Source: Deltaproteobacteria bacterium (GTDB taxonomy: Bacteria; Bdellovibrionota_B; Oligoflexia; Oligoflexales; Bog-1112). Taken from it: a DNA stretch of 23,339 nucleotides. Under the pieces are notes generated by a model. It searched no databases, was not told where the DNA came from, and worked only from the letters and a program-made list of their open reading frames with translations. Positions 7,532 through 15,431 of this stretch are shown piece by piece (position 1 is the first letter of the stretch; the number at the start of each line of letters is the position of its first letter). The stretch is taken from positions 1-23,339 of the forward strand of contig JACPKR010000010.1 in assembly GCA_016186945.1 (NCBI GenBank), given 5' to 3'. Both the position numbers and the translations under genes were made by a program.

Positions 7532-7891
7532 TTATAGATGAATTTCTTTCACGGAAAATTTGTCTCCCACCTTCCCCACCGGAGATACTTCATGGATCTC
7601 TTCGATTCGCACCGAGACCTGCTCGGGACTTTTCCCCACGATAAAGATGGAATACCAAGACGGGAGTGCAATGCTCCCCCGCATTTCTGTCAGCGAGAAA
7701 TCGTGCTGAAGGTTGCCCGCCGTCTCGTCCAAAATCGAAGCCCACAGACGGACAAAAAAAGCATCCACCTGACCCAATTTGATGAACGCCTCGTAGAGCA
7801 CATGCAGAAGAACAGAGGTTGGGATCACGGATCGCAACTGCTGTGGACAAGACGTGGATTTGAAATCCAGGCGGCTAAAAAGAGAGTCCAA
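7532..7891 (-). CDS. Possible antisense gene overlapping the Replic_Relax-like gene
   Basis: This minus-strand 119-residue frame (TTG start) has protein-like character toward its C-terminus. It alternates hydrophobic and charged residues, as in SWYSIFIVGKSPEQV and SVRIEEIHEVSPVGKVG. The opposite plus frame over 7538-7700 is rich in His, Arg, Pro and Cys, as antisense frames often are. The 7532-7700 part may therefore be a real gene or the remnant of one. The plus strand is clearly coding by about 7765. Only one reading can be right in 7703-7891. No family recognised. Confidence 0.33.
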   Translation of the reverse strand: MDSLFSRLDFKSTSCPQQLRSVIPTSVLLHVLYEAFIKLGQVDAFFVRLWASILDETAGNLQHDFSLTEMRGSIALPSWYSIFIVGKSPEQVSVRIEEIHEVSPVGKVGDKFSVKEIHL

Positions 7892-8566
7892 TCGTTAAAA
7901 GCAGGTGGCTTTCTTGACCGGAATTTCTCCCCTACAGAGAAATTTGCCTCGGAATTGCAAATTCTGAAAGAGAAACGAAAAAATCACGCGGAACGACGTT
8001 TCCACTACTTCCGAGAAGCAAGAGACCGAGAGACTAGAGAATTTTTCCAACGGAGCAGCACGCCACTTTATTCCCTGACCAAAAGGAATGGCCGCAGTTT
8101 TTCCGGAAAAGACCTTGCGCGAGTCGGTGTCGGTATCGAAAAACCCGTCACAGGCATTCAACGCGACCACAGTAAGATTCTCCACGACGTCTCCGTTATA
8201 GACGCAGTACGCCATGCGCAAACCCGCTTTGTCAAACGAGGTTATCAAACTGTCGCCGTCCTTAGCGAACATCAAATGTATCAGACCAAAACGTCTCCTA
8301 ATTCCGACACCAATCATCGCTATGCCGACGCTTACCTCATCATGAAATCCCCACGGGGTGATGAGGAGACTGTAGCAGTTGAATTTGGCAACTACGCCCC
8401 TTCGTACATGAAAGAAAAAATGCAGGGAATCGATGCTGATCACCGCGTGATCTATACCCACGATTCCAACCGAGCGGAGGAGTATCAAAATGTACTGGAA
8501 GATATCCCAGGACCGCCAGTCGAAGTCTGCGTGATTCCGACCCTACACATGGAGGTAGAACGATGA
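7703..8566 (+). CDS. Replic_Relax-like protein with winged-helix N-terminus (putative DNA processing)
   Basis: A winged-helix stretch begins the recognisable part (LTQFDERLVEHM, then AAKKRVQSLKAGGFLDR). After a charged linker comes a domain resembling the replication-relaxation family (Pfam Replic_Relax): KILHDVSVIDAVRHAQ, then a YADAYLIM strand, then ETVAVEFGNYAP, then a helix and VIYTHDS. The Asp and Glu positions recall PD-(D/E)XK-like folds. Family members are linked to plasmid nicking or replication, so this could be the element's relaxase or replication factor. The start is uncertain. The frame is open to an ATG at 7538, but its first 55 codons look non-coding, so the GTG at 7703 is chosen; ATG 7592 is another option. 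It overlaps the next gene by ATGA. Confidence 0.6.
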   Translation: MLKVARRLVQNRSPQTDKKSIHLTQFDERLVEHMQKNRGWDHGSQLLWTRRGFEIQAAKKRVQSLKAGGFLDRNFSPTEKFASELQILKEKRKNHAERRFHYFREARDRETREFFQRSSTPLYSLTKRNGRSFSGKDLARVGVGIEKPVTGIQRDHSKILHDVSVIDAVRHAQTRFVKRGYQTVAVLSEHQMYQTKTSPNSDTNHRYADAYLIMKSPRGDEETVAVEFGNYAPSYMKEKMQGIDADHRVIYTHDSNRAEEYQNVLEDIPGPPVEVCVIPTLHMEVER

Positions 8567-9255
8567 TGCGTCTTGGGAAAGCTGAACATACACTCACGAG
8601 ACTCTCGGAACTCGATCGTAAGATCATAAAAGACCTTGCGCTATCACGAGGCTGCATGACTCTGAGAGAGTACACCCGAGTTCATGACATCTCCATCGTC
8701 GGCGCACGCAAAAAAATCAGGAAAGCCCCCCTCGATCACATCTTCAAAAGTATTCGTCTGACAGGGGGGCTGAAGGCACCAGAGTTTTTTCTGTTGAGGT
8801 CACGGTATGGACGAATTTACGCCACTAATCACAAAGAACCACGATCCCTAAAAACTATCCTCGATGCCTTGCTGAGGTTTCAAATTCAATGTGAAGGCGG
8901 AGTTTGGCAACACAACCTGCGACACGCTGGCGTGATGTTCTTCGGAAATTGTGCTCACATTGCAGATTGCCTTGATAGAAGTGAGCCATCCGTTTTACGA
9001 CTCGCAAACGAAATCAAAACAGTTAAGAAGGTGATCCATACCCTCAGTCTTTCACGGTTGAATGCATTTCATAGTCTCTTGTTACGCGCCGGAAAAGTCG
9101 AGCCGAAGTCCCCTACCAACAAGGAAAATTTATTCACTTGGGAAGACCTTTGGAATGCGAAAGTTACAAGCAACATAGACTCACCCCCTGTAAATATATC
9201 TCTCATCGAAATCAATTTTCATAGCTTACCGATTACTCGCACCTTGAAGGTATGA
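8563..9255 (+). CDS. Partner protein with winged-helix domain, function unknown
   Basis: This 230-residue protein starts with a segment that aligns by eye with the winged helix of its upstream neighbour: RLSELDRKIIKDLALSRG against HLTQFDERLVEHMQKNRG, then GARKKIRK against AAKKRVQS. The remainder (about 70-230) is a helical, basic region with no recognised motif and no membrane segment. It overlaps the Replic_Relax-like gene by four bases and sits just before a gap containing a nested hairpin. A DNA-binding accessory role in replication or transfer, perhaps at that hairpin, is a reasonable inference. Confidence 0.6.
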   Translation: MMRLGKAEHTLTRLSELDRKIIKDLALSRGCMTLREYTRVHDISIVGARKKIRKAPLDHIFKSIRLTGGLKAPEFFLLRSRYGRIYATNHKEPRSLKTILDALLRFQIQCEGGVWQHNLRHAGVMFFGNCAHIADCLDRSEPSVLRLANEIKTVKKVIHTLSLSRLNAFHSLLLRAGKVEPKSPTNKENLFTWEDLWNAKVTSNIDSPPVNISLIEINFHSLPITRTLKV

Positions 9256-9624
9256 AGATATGCTTGAAAGATGCTTGAAACCAAATTCATCCCAAAACCC
9301 TTGTAGAACAACGATTGCAAAATTCTGTGCAAGAGGATCAAGACAGGTTGCAGCTTTAAAAAGGAAATACAGATTCTCACAAATTGTCGCCAACGATCGT
9401 TTACCCCGTGAATTCACGGTTCGATCATGTCGAAGTAACTTAGCATGTAACTTCGGAAGAAACTCAGACACGGGAAAAACCGTTGATTATCAAGGAAGAG
9501 AAGAACAGAGAGAACAACTTACATATACCTTAAATAGCGCGAGTCCCTACGGTCCTGGGCTTTGCCCACAACCTAAAGGTTGCAAAGACCGAGGAACTCG
9601 CGCTTGCAATTCGGGGGTCAACCG
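9256..9624 (+). other. Gap before the transfer operon, no convincing gene
   Basis: A plus-strand frame runs from 9260 to 9628, but it is rich in Cys, Arg, Asn and Ser without domain-like pattern, so I do not call it a gene. The gap begins with a tandem copy of ATGCTTGAAA (9260-9269, 9271-9280) and ends with the nested hairpin at 9537-9603. An operon leader, an oriT region or an old broken gene are all possible. Confidence 0.45.
9537..9603. repeat. Nested imperfect hairpin, candidate oriT or leader structure
   Basis: Outer arms GCGCGAGT (9537-9544) and ACTCGCGC (9596-9603) pair perfectly, followed by CGGT/ACCG. Inside, CTTTGC (9560-9565) pairs with GCAAAG (9582-9587), and AACC (9570-9573) with GGTT (9578-9581) around the loop TAAA. 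The 67-base structure ends 22 bases before the coupling-protein start. It has no T-tract, so it is not a typical terminator. Confidence 0.55.
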
Positions 9625-11629
9625 ATGATCTCTCAGACTCCAAGAAAAGATCCCGAACTTGCAAGTGCACTCCTCGTCTTCGCAGCGTTATCCTGCCTTG
9701 CAACATACCTGCTCATCCCTCGTGAGAAGTTGGCCCAATTCGGCGTTCTTTTTCCTCGTATGGATACACTGGTAACTCTGATCCTTGCAGGCATTGTTTA
9801 CGGGACGTTTTCTTGCCTCTCCTGGATTCACCACAACCTGACTTTGCGTACGCCCGGGAAAACGATCTCCGCGATGAGAAGGCAAAAGCCAAACTTCAAA
9901 CTTCATGCCGTCTACCTTCTATTTGTCCTGGCCGTCGGTTTGCCAATAACTTGCCTCCTCACGAGTTTGCTTCCCATCCAAAGCAAACTTCTCGCCCACC
10001 TCCTCGGTTGGTCAGCAGCCCAGCCGTGGTGGATACCCGCCTTTGTCTGCCTCATACCCTTCTCCTGCGGCGTTGGGGACCTCTGTTGGCTTTTCACAAG
10101 CAAACTAAGAAAGATGCGCAAGAAGTTCCCATCGCTCCCCCCTATCTCTGAGAACCCAAGTCAGGAGCTATGCGTCAACATTGGAAGCAAGGGTGAGGAT
10201 GGACGTAATCCGGAATGGGTGACTCTTGGCGAGACGGATTTACTCAAGAGTATGATCATCACCGGCGGTGTTGGTTTTGGAAAGACTCAGTTGATTTTTC
10301 GAATCCTCGACCAAGTTCTGGCAAGCTTTCGAGACAATCCGAAACGCAAGCTATCCCTCCTTTTGTCCCTGTGGATGACATCAAATTCAAGTACTACAGA
10401 GTCGCTCAGCTCATGCAACTCTTGCTTTGCGAGCAATTTAAAAATTCTCATTTACTGGCAACCATGACTCAGGTCGGCTGATAAGGGCAGAGCCCTCAAT
10501 ATCTACAATTTTTCCTACTGGGGTATTTCCAGTTAACTACCAGGGAGGATCATCGCACGACCCCTTTTGGATCGAGTCGGGAACGAATCTTATAGGGTGG
10601 CTGATATGGTTATCCGCGGGTTCTTTGGAAGACGTGACGTTTGGTAACCTCTACAAGCTCCTCCTGGCGTCTTCTTCACAAGATGGGAGCGAAGATACCC
10701 TCGGACTTATCCTTAAGCTGGCTGAGAAGAAAATTGGAGGACTGGACAAAGCGGTTCAGGAAGAACAGTTGGTCAACCTCGAAACTTGCAAGCTTTACCT
10801 TGAACGAGACTTCCGCAGGATGCCGGATAAGACGCGCATGAACGTTGTCGCCAATCTCTCAAGCTTTCTGCAATTGTTTCTGACTTCTGAAGCCCTACGC
10901 ATGTTCAGCCCGAAACGAAGCGACGCAAGTTTCGGAAATATTCGAGAACTTATCGACAGCGGCAAAATCTTGGCTCTGGACATGACGCAAAACGATCGAC
11001 CTGGCTTATGTCGTGCCGTGGGGACTTTGCTCAAGTTGTCCTACCAAAACGCTGTCATGTCTCGACTGGCAGGAGGACAAACACCTGAACGTCTGGCCTG
11101 CCTCATCATGGACGAATACCAGAACTTTGCGACCAGCAGCCATGGAGAAACACAGTTTGGTGACGACCGCTTTTTTGACCAATGCAGAGCAGCCAAAGGT
11201 TTCGGTATCCTTGCGACCCAAAGTTACGCAACCCTCACGATGGTGTTGAAGAAGGAAGCCGCCGCTCACGAATTACTCGGACAAATAGCACACAAAATCA
11301 CTTTTGCCACCGATGAACCTTCAACCTGTGCCTATTTTCGAAGGCTTGCAGGGAAGCAGTGGGTGAAACGACACTCAGAAAGCATCTCGGAGTCCAGTTC
11401 CAACGCTCGCAAAACCCTCTTTCAAGACGGACTCACCACCGAAAAGTCAAGCGTGGGTCTGTCCTATTCTACCTCAGAGGTAGAAGTTGACGCGGTCAAG
11501 GACGAGGACATTGCGAAACTTCCCCCGTTCAAAGCCTTCGCAGCACTAAAGATGGCCGATAAACCCAAGACTCACTATCTTTATACCCGCCCACTTTTCG
11601 ATCCGGCACCACACAAACCATTCAGGGAC
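9625..11629 (+). pseudogene. traD: Type IV coupling protein (VirD4/TraD-like), multiply frameshifted
   Basis: From ATG 9625 the N-terminus has about four membrane segments. A Walker A motif GGVGFGKT follows at 10264-10287. Coding quality then jumps between frames: near 10350 to a frame reading PFVPVDDIKFKYYRVAQL, near 10476 to one reading KGRALNIYNFSYWGISS with a TAA at 10534-10536, then to the long final frame beginning NYQGGSSHDPFWIES. That last frame holds the Walker B LACLIMDEYQNFAT (Asp at 11111) and ILATQSYATL, typical of the TraG/TraD C-terminal ATPase. Coupling proteins bring the relaxosome to the secretion channel. As written no full product can be made, and the usual DPKGD-like segment after Walker A cannot be found. 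The gene runs into TraU without a stop. Confidence 0.75.
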
Positions 11630-12718
11630 TTGGCGTCCCGACTTTCGATTGTTTTGCTTTGTGTCGTCGCAAGCGTTTCCGCAAAAGCAGTGGTGCCACC
11701 TAATATCTGCGAAGCCGTCAACGCAGGAGCAGCTCTGTCCTGCTTCGGGATAAGGCAAGGATCATGCACCTGTCATAGTTTTGGAATCCCTTACCCCTGT
11801 GTGCGTGTCACCTACTGGGTGCCGAAAACCTTTGTCGAGGTCAGCCCCCGAATCGGGGAATCGTACTTTTCCATGATTCCCATTGTTCAAGCTCAGCTTC
11901 TTGCTGGATTCAAAACCTGGAACTGGGGGGTGAACCAACTCGGCGCGATGGGCACAGGACTTTTGAATGTGGGGGAAGTCGATGACAACGGATCCAGCTT
12001 TTTTCATGCGCACACGGCTCCTGTCTTATTATCTCACGAGGTGCTGAAAGGGCTTCCATGCGGAAGTCCGGGTTACAGCCTGCCCTGTCTGAGCGCCATG
12101 TCGGAACATCATCCCCTTCAGTGGTCGACAGGTTACTTCGATTTCAAGCAGCCGCAACTTGCAGGAACTCAGCTCTGTGGGGGAGCCGTGGACAGCGTGG
12201 GAAGTGTCGTCCAGTCCGCGCGAAGACTGCTCGACGGACCGATCGGAGACATCCTGGCAGGCGCAGGCATACCAGACTTTGCTTCTCCTGAAGGTGCTGG
12301 GTGTTCGATTCCCCTCGCCGCTACGTTAGGTTCCATCAAGCCGAGTTCAGAAATGCCTTGCGTCGGAAGCCTTGGCTCCGTCTTTCCTCGCTACGGAACC
12401 GTCAACGGTCCAACGAATGTCTCGGGAGCCTTGGCAGCGGCTTACAAATTCCGAAGTCTGGCTGATGAGCATTTTGGGACCGTTCCCAAAGGGGGAACTG
12501 AAAAATGGCAGATGGTTCGCCCAAAAATAAGCGGATGCTTCTTCCCGGGTGAAAACCTCTTCATGGTGGAAGGAGTCTTCACACCTTCGATTCGAGACCA
12601 ATTCCTTTTCCTCGTTTGGGAAAAACGCTCCTGCTGTGTCGATTACTTACGAAATGGCTTCGGACTTGCCTTCCTGTCCGGAGTCAAAGCCACATGCGCA
12701 GCAATGGGAGGAAGATAG
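11630..12718 (+). CDS. traU: TraU-like conjugal transfer protein (periplasmic, cysteine-rich)
   Basis: A TTG at 11630 with AGGG upstream gives a clean signal peptide (LSIVLLCVVASVSAKA) and a mature protein of about 340 residues rich in cysteines. These include CTCHSFGIPYPC, ending in a RVTYWVPKTFVEV segment, and a WEKRSCCVDY segment near the C-terminus. The pattern fits the TraU / TIGR03756-like family of periplasmic conjugation proteins needed for DNA transfer, with multiple disulfides. The reading frame is continuous with the coupling-protein tail upstream (open from 10625), so either TraU is translated from this internal TTG or a TraD-TraU fusion is made. Its stop lies two bases before the ATPase start. 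Family is moderately sure; the exact subfamily is not. Confidence 0.65.
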   Translation: MASRLSIVLLCVVASVSAKAVVPPNICEAVNAGAALSCFGIRQGSCTCHSFGIPYPCVRVTYWVPKTFVEVSPRIGESYFSMIPIVQAQLLAGFKTWNWGVNQLGAMGTGLLNVGEVDDNGSSFFHAHTAPVLLSHEVLKGLPCGSPGYSLPCLSAMSEHHPLQWSTGYFDFKQPQLAGTQLCGGAVDSVGSVVQSARRLLDGPIGDILAGAGIPDFASPEGAGCSIPLAATLGSIKPSSEMPCVGSLGSVFPRYGTVNGPTNVSGALAAAYKFRSLADEHFGTVPKGGTEKWQMVRPKISGCFFPGENLFMVEGVFTPSIRDQFLFLVWEKRSCCVDYLRNGFGLAFLSGVKATCAAMGGR

Positions 12719-12719
12719 C

Positions 12720-13586
12720 TTGAGTAGAAATGCCTTCCAAAAACTTTGGGATGAAATTCTACAAAACGCAGTTGATCGACAAGCTTCCGACATCCACCTT
12801 GGGCCGGAAAGCGAAGCTCCTCATGATTTCATCCTGAACTTTCGTATCGTTGGGCTTCTCGTGAGACAGGAATCTTACAGCCACCTGCTGGGGGCACTGC
12901 TCCTCGATCATCTCAAACAAATGTCGAGCCTGGATATTGCGGAACACTCCCTTCCGCAGGATGGAAGCTTGTCGATCTCGGTGGCAGACTTTCGCGTGAG
13001 TACTCTTCCCTGTTTGGGTGGGGAAAAAGCGGTCTTAAGGGTTCTCAAACGAAACAAGCGACAGAATTTGGCTTCCTTGGGTATTCCAACCGAAGCGGAG
13101 TTAGCTGTACGAACAGCCCTTCAAAAAAACTCTGGCCTTATTGTCATCGCAGGAGCAACCGGCTCCGGCAAGACTTCAACTGTTCATGCCCTGTTGTCTG
13201 AAATAGATACGCTCTCTCTCAACGTGATGACATTGGAAGACCCTGTGGAGTATCGTGCCGCAAGGCTTTCCCAGGTTCAAATTTCGAAGCACCTGACATT
13301 CGCGACGGGACTTCGCTCCATCCTTCGCCAAGACCCCGACGTGATCTTTGTGGGCGAGTGTCGCGACGCGGAAACCGCAAACCTGGCAATTGAAGCTTCA
13401 GGCACAGGCCACCTTGTCCTGACAACCGTTCACACAGGCCATGTGGAGCACATTGCGCATCGTTTTGAGGAACTCGATTGCGATAAAGTTTCGCTGGAGC
13501 GGGTACTCCTTTTCACTGCATTTCAGCAACTCGTTCCTTCACCTCAAGGACTGAACCTGGATTTTCAATGGAAGTCATACCTATGA
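12720..13586 (+). CDS. GspE/PilT-type secretion ATPase in the transfer operon
   Basis: This 288-residue ATPase closely follows the GspE/PilB pattern: ASDIHLGPE, PQDGSLSISVADFRVSTLP, Walker A GATGSGKT (residues 145-152), Asp box TLEDPVEY, and Walker B region LRQDPDVIFVGECRDAETA with a TGHLVLTTVHT His box. It lacks the N-terminal GspE domain and the C-terminal zinc-binding Cys4 region, so it is compact like VirB11 or DotB. Canonical F systems have no VirB11; this protein may fill that role, powering pilus biogenesis or substrate switching. The TTG at 12720 follows GGAGGAAG and lies just after the TraU stop. A longer upstream frame is only the shadow of traU. It overlaps traF by four bases. Confidence 0.85.
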   Translation: MSRNAFQKLWDEILQNAVDRQASDIHLGPESEAPHDFILNFRIVGLLVRQESYSHLLGALLLDHLKQMSSLDIAEHSLPQDGSLSISVADFRVSTLPCLGGEKAVLRVLKRNKRQNLASLGIPTEAELAVRTALQKNSGLIVIAGATGSGKTSTVHALLSEIDTLSLNVMTLEDPVEYRAARLSQVQISKHLTFATGLRSILRQDPDVIFVGECRDAETANLAIEASGTGHLVLTTVHTGHVEHIAHRFEELDCDKVSLERVLLFTAFQQLVPSPQGLNLDFQWKSYL

Positions 13587-14146
13587 AACTTGCCCTTCTG
13601 TTTTTCATGGCGACCACACTACTTGCGAAAGATCGTCCCGTAACTTACTGGGACGAAGATCGCGAGGAAACACCCGAGCACTGGAAAAGTTTTCTCGACA
13701 TGAACTCGATCAATTTTTGGAAAGAAGGCGACTACACACCACCCCTTCCTCTGATCTGGGCGATGAAAGACCCCACCCCTCAAAACATAGCACTCTACAA
13801 GACCTATCTTCAGAAGAGAGCCGAGGTTCTGGAGACCTTTCACCAGGCTATGAAGAAAGATCGTATCGAACACATCGAGCAAATTGTCGTCGTCTTTCGT
13901 AGTGACTGTAACGCATGTCATCGGCTCTTATCCGAGTTAGCGGCTCATGGGGAGATCGTCGAGAAGGTACAACTCCTTCAGCTTGACAGTGGACGCTTCC
14001 CCTCTCCCTGGCCGACCCGACACCTTTCCCAAGCCCAGGCGCAAAGTTTGGGAGTCCAGACTGTTCCCATGGTCTGGGTTAAAAACGATGGTGAGAATGT
14101 CCGTCTTCTGGAGCATCCTGGTCAACTTTTTGAGGAGTATTTATGA
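13583..14146 (+). CDS. traF: TraF-like periplasmic thioredoxin-fold protein
   Basis: This 187-residue protein starts with a signal peptide (MKLALLFFMATTLLA). A thioredoxin-like domain in the second half has a CNACH redox motif (Cys109 and Cys112) after IVVVFRSD, and a TVPMVWV cis-Pro loop. In F-type systems TraF is a periplasmic thioredoxin-fold protein for pilus assembly and probably helps disulfide formation in cysteine-rich partners such as TraU and TraH. TraF of F lacks the active-site cysteines but many relatives keep them. ATG 13583 is chosen over the upstream start because the signal peptide begins there; it overlaps the ATPase stop as ATGA. TrbB-like is an alternative name. Confidence 0.75.
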   Translation: MKLALLFFMATTLLAKDRPVTYWDEDREETPEHWKSFLDMNSINFWKEGDYTPPLPLIWAMKDPTPQNIALYKTYLQKRAEVLETFHQAMKKDRIEHIEQIVVVFRSDCNACHRLLSELAAHGEIVEKVQLLQLDSGRFPSPWPTRHLSQAQAQSLGVQTVPMVWVKNDGENVRLLEHPGQLFEEYL

Positions 14147-14472
14147 ACTCACAAAGGGTCTGTGTATTGATTGCGTTATGCCTTTTCGCTTGTCCTGTCC
14201 TCGCTGGCGTTAGTATTCCCGGAACAAGCGAAGCTGACCAACTTGACACGCTGGGGACGATGGCAAAGACGTTGGATGTTGTGATTTTTATATGGGGCGC
14301 AAAAATTGCCGCAGCCGTTGTTTTTCTTCTCGGAGGGTGGGCGATCAAGGAGAACAGACTGGGAGTCGCTCTTCTCTGCCTTTGCGCTGGTTTCCTGATC
14401 CTCTTTGCTCCCAAACTTGCCACGGAAATCCAAAGCCTTTCCGGAATTAAATCTGTCTTTGGTGGTGAATGA
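14143..14472 (+). CDS. Small pilin-like membrane protein (TraA/VirB2-like)
   Basis: This 109-residue protein has a signal peptide (about 1-21, ending PVLA) and two hydrophobic helices (about 46-65 and 71-90) separated by a short polar loop KENRLG. That matches the topology of conjugative pilins of the TraA/VirB2 kind. Its position right before traL, traE, traK and traB is also where F-type operons carry the pilin gene. Sequence similarity to pilins cannot be asserted by eye. It overlaps both neighbours by four bases. Confidence 0.65.
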   Translation: MNSQRVCVLIALCLFACPVLAGVSIPGTSEADQLDTLGTMAKTLDVVIFIWGAKIAAAVVFLLGGWAIKENRLGVALLCLCAGFLILFAPKLATEIQSLSGIKSVFGGE

Positions 14473-14795
14473 TGAGCAATTTTCAAGACTATACGATGAT
14501 GCGTCTTGGTCGCGTTGAGAAGATGGCCACCTACCTTTCTCTCAGCGAACCGGTTTTGCTTTTTAACCGCTTCCGGATTTACGAAATTTCCTACGCACTT
14601 GCTGGCATTGTGATCTTCGGTGTCATAAGACAAGACTGGTTTCTCGCGTCTTTGCTTGTTCTTGTCATGCTGCTCGGCTCACCGGCCTTGCGCAGGCGAA
14701 AGCCCCCGACTTTTCTCTACAGGCAATGTCTCGATCGCTTTTCGAAGCTTCCTTGCGGTCCTTTTAGCTGGGGAAACACCCGCAGCCCATTCTAA
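14469..14795 (+). CDS. traL: TraL-like inner-membrane pilus assembly protein
   Basis: This 108-residue protein has polar ends and a hydrophobic middle (about 40-68). The context PVLLFNRFRIYEISYALAG resembles the TraL/VirB3 pattern, in which a short soluble start is followed by one or two membrane helices. TraL is an inner-membrane partner of the TraC ATPase in pilus assembly. The gene sits between the pilin-like gene and traE, the canonical order. Two adjacent ATG codons are possible starts; the first overlaps the previous stop. Confidence 0.75.
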   Translation: MMSNFQDYTMMRLGRVEKMATYLSLSEPVLLFNRFRIYEISYALAGIVIFGVIRQDWFLASLLVLVMLLGSPALRRRKPPTFLYRQCLDRFSKLPCGPFSWGNTRSPF

Positions 14796-14804
14796 GGAGA
14801 CCTT

Positions 14805-15431
14805 ATGTCAAATCCCATCAAGCGATGGACCGATCTTCACATTGCACTTTTTGAGCAGCGAATCCTTCTCATCGTCGTAAGTATCGCTGCCCTGATTCTC
14901 ATCATCACAGACCGCGTCAGTCTCAATGAACTGCAAACCAAGCTGCGGGAAAAAGAGTACATCCTGGCTCCGGGAGTGATGGATTTTGCGAAGGTCAACC
15001 CTGGAGTGATTTCACATGACTACGTTAGGGAATTCGTCGAGTCGCTCTCCCTGTCTCTCGGCTGTTTTGGGGCAAGCGATATCGAAACGCGACACAGAGG
15101 GCTTGAAAAATACATGGCAGATGACTTTCGCATCAGGTTTCGCGAGACAACGAAGAAAGACCTGACCCTCTTTACAAGTAACGATGTAGCAGAACTGTTC
15201 TCAGTTAAATCAACGGAAATCATCGAAAAAGACTCGGGCTTTGAAGCTGTCGTAAAAGGCACGCAGACTCGTTTTGTTTCCGGTCTTAAAGTTTTCGAGG
15301 GGCCTCATGTATTTATCTTCTCTCTCAAGGCAGTCGCCCCAAGTTCAGCAAGTCCGTGGGCGCTTGAGATCAAGGATATTACTCGTCTATCGGAAGAAGA
15401 CTTCCAAAATCTAAAAAGGAGTGTGAAATGA
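14805..15431 (+). CDS. traE: TraE-like inner-membrane T4SS protein (VirB8 functional class)
   Basis: This 208-residue bitopic protein has a short cytoplasmic start, one membrane helix (about 20-37, ILLIVVSIAALILIITD) and a periplasmic domain of about 165 residues with alternating strands. Length and topology fit F-type TraE, the VirB8 equivalent that links the ATPases to the outer-membrane core. AAGGAG lies upstream of ATG 14805. It is one of the few junctions with a gap (9 bp) instead of an overlap, and it overlaps traK by four bases. Confidence 0.82.
   Translation: MSNPIKRWTDLHIALFEQRILLIVVSIAALILIITDRVSLNELQTKLREKEYILAPGVMDFAKVNPGVISHDYVREFVESLSLSLGCFGASDIETRHRGLEKYMADDFRIRFRETTKKDLTLFTSNDVAELFSVKSTEIIEKDSGFEAVVKGTQTRFVSGLKVFEGPHVFIFSLKAVAPSSASPWALEIKDITRLSEEDFQNLKRSVK

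Noticed and set aside
7895-8488. 197-residue minus-strand open frame
   Set aside because: It lies wholly opposite the Replic_Relax-like domain, whose motifs (DAYLIM, VAVEFGN) make the plus strand coding.
9260-9628. 122-residue plus-strand frame before the coupling protein
   Set aside because: No domain-like pattern, Cys/Arg/Asn rich, and it reads through a stable hairpin; treated as a gap.
12549-12719. Longer start for the GspE-like ATPase
   Set aside because: The 57 extra codons are the shadow of the traU 3' end; TTG 12720 has a strong ribosome binding site.
14079-14633. 184-residue minus-strand frame over the pilin/traL region
   Set aside because: It is opposite tightly overlapping operon genes with signal peptide and membrane helices on the plus strand.
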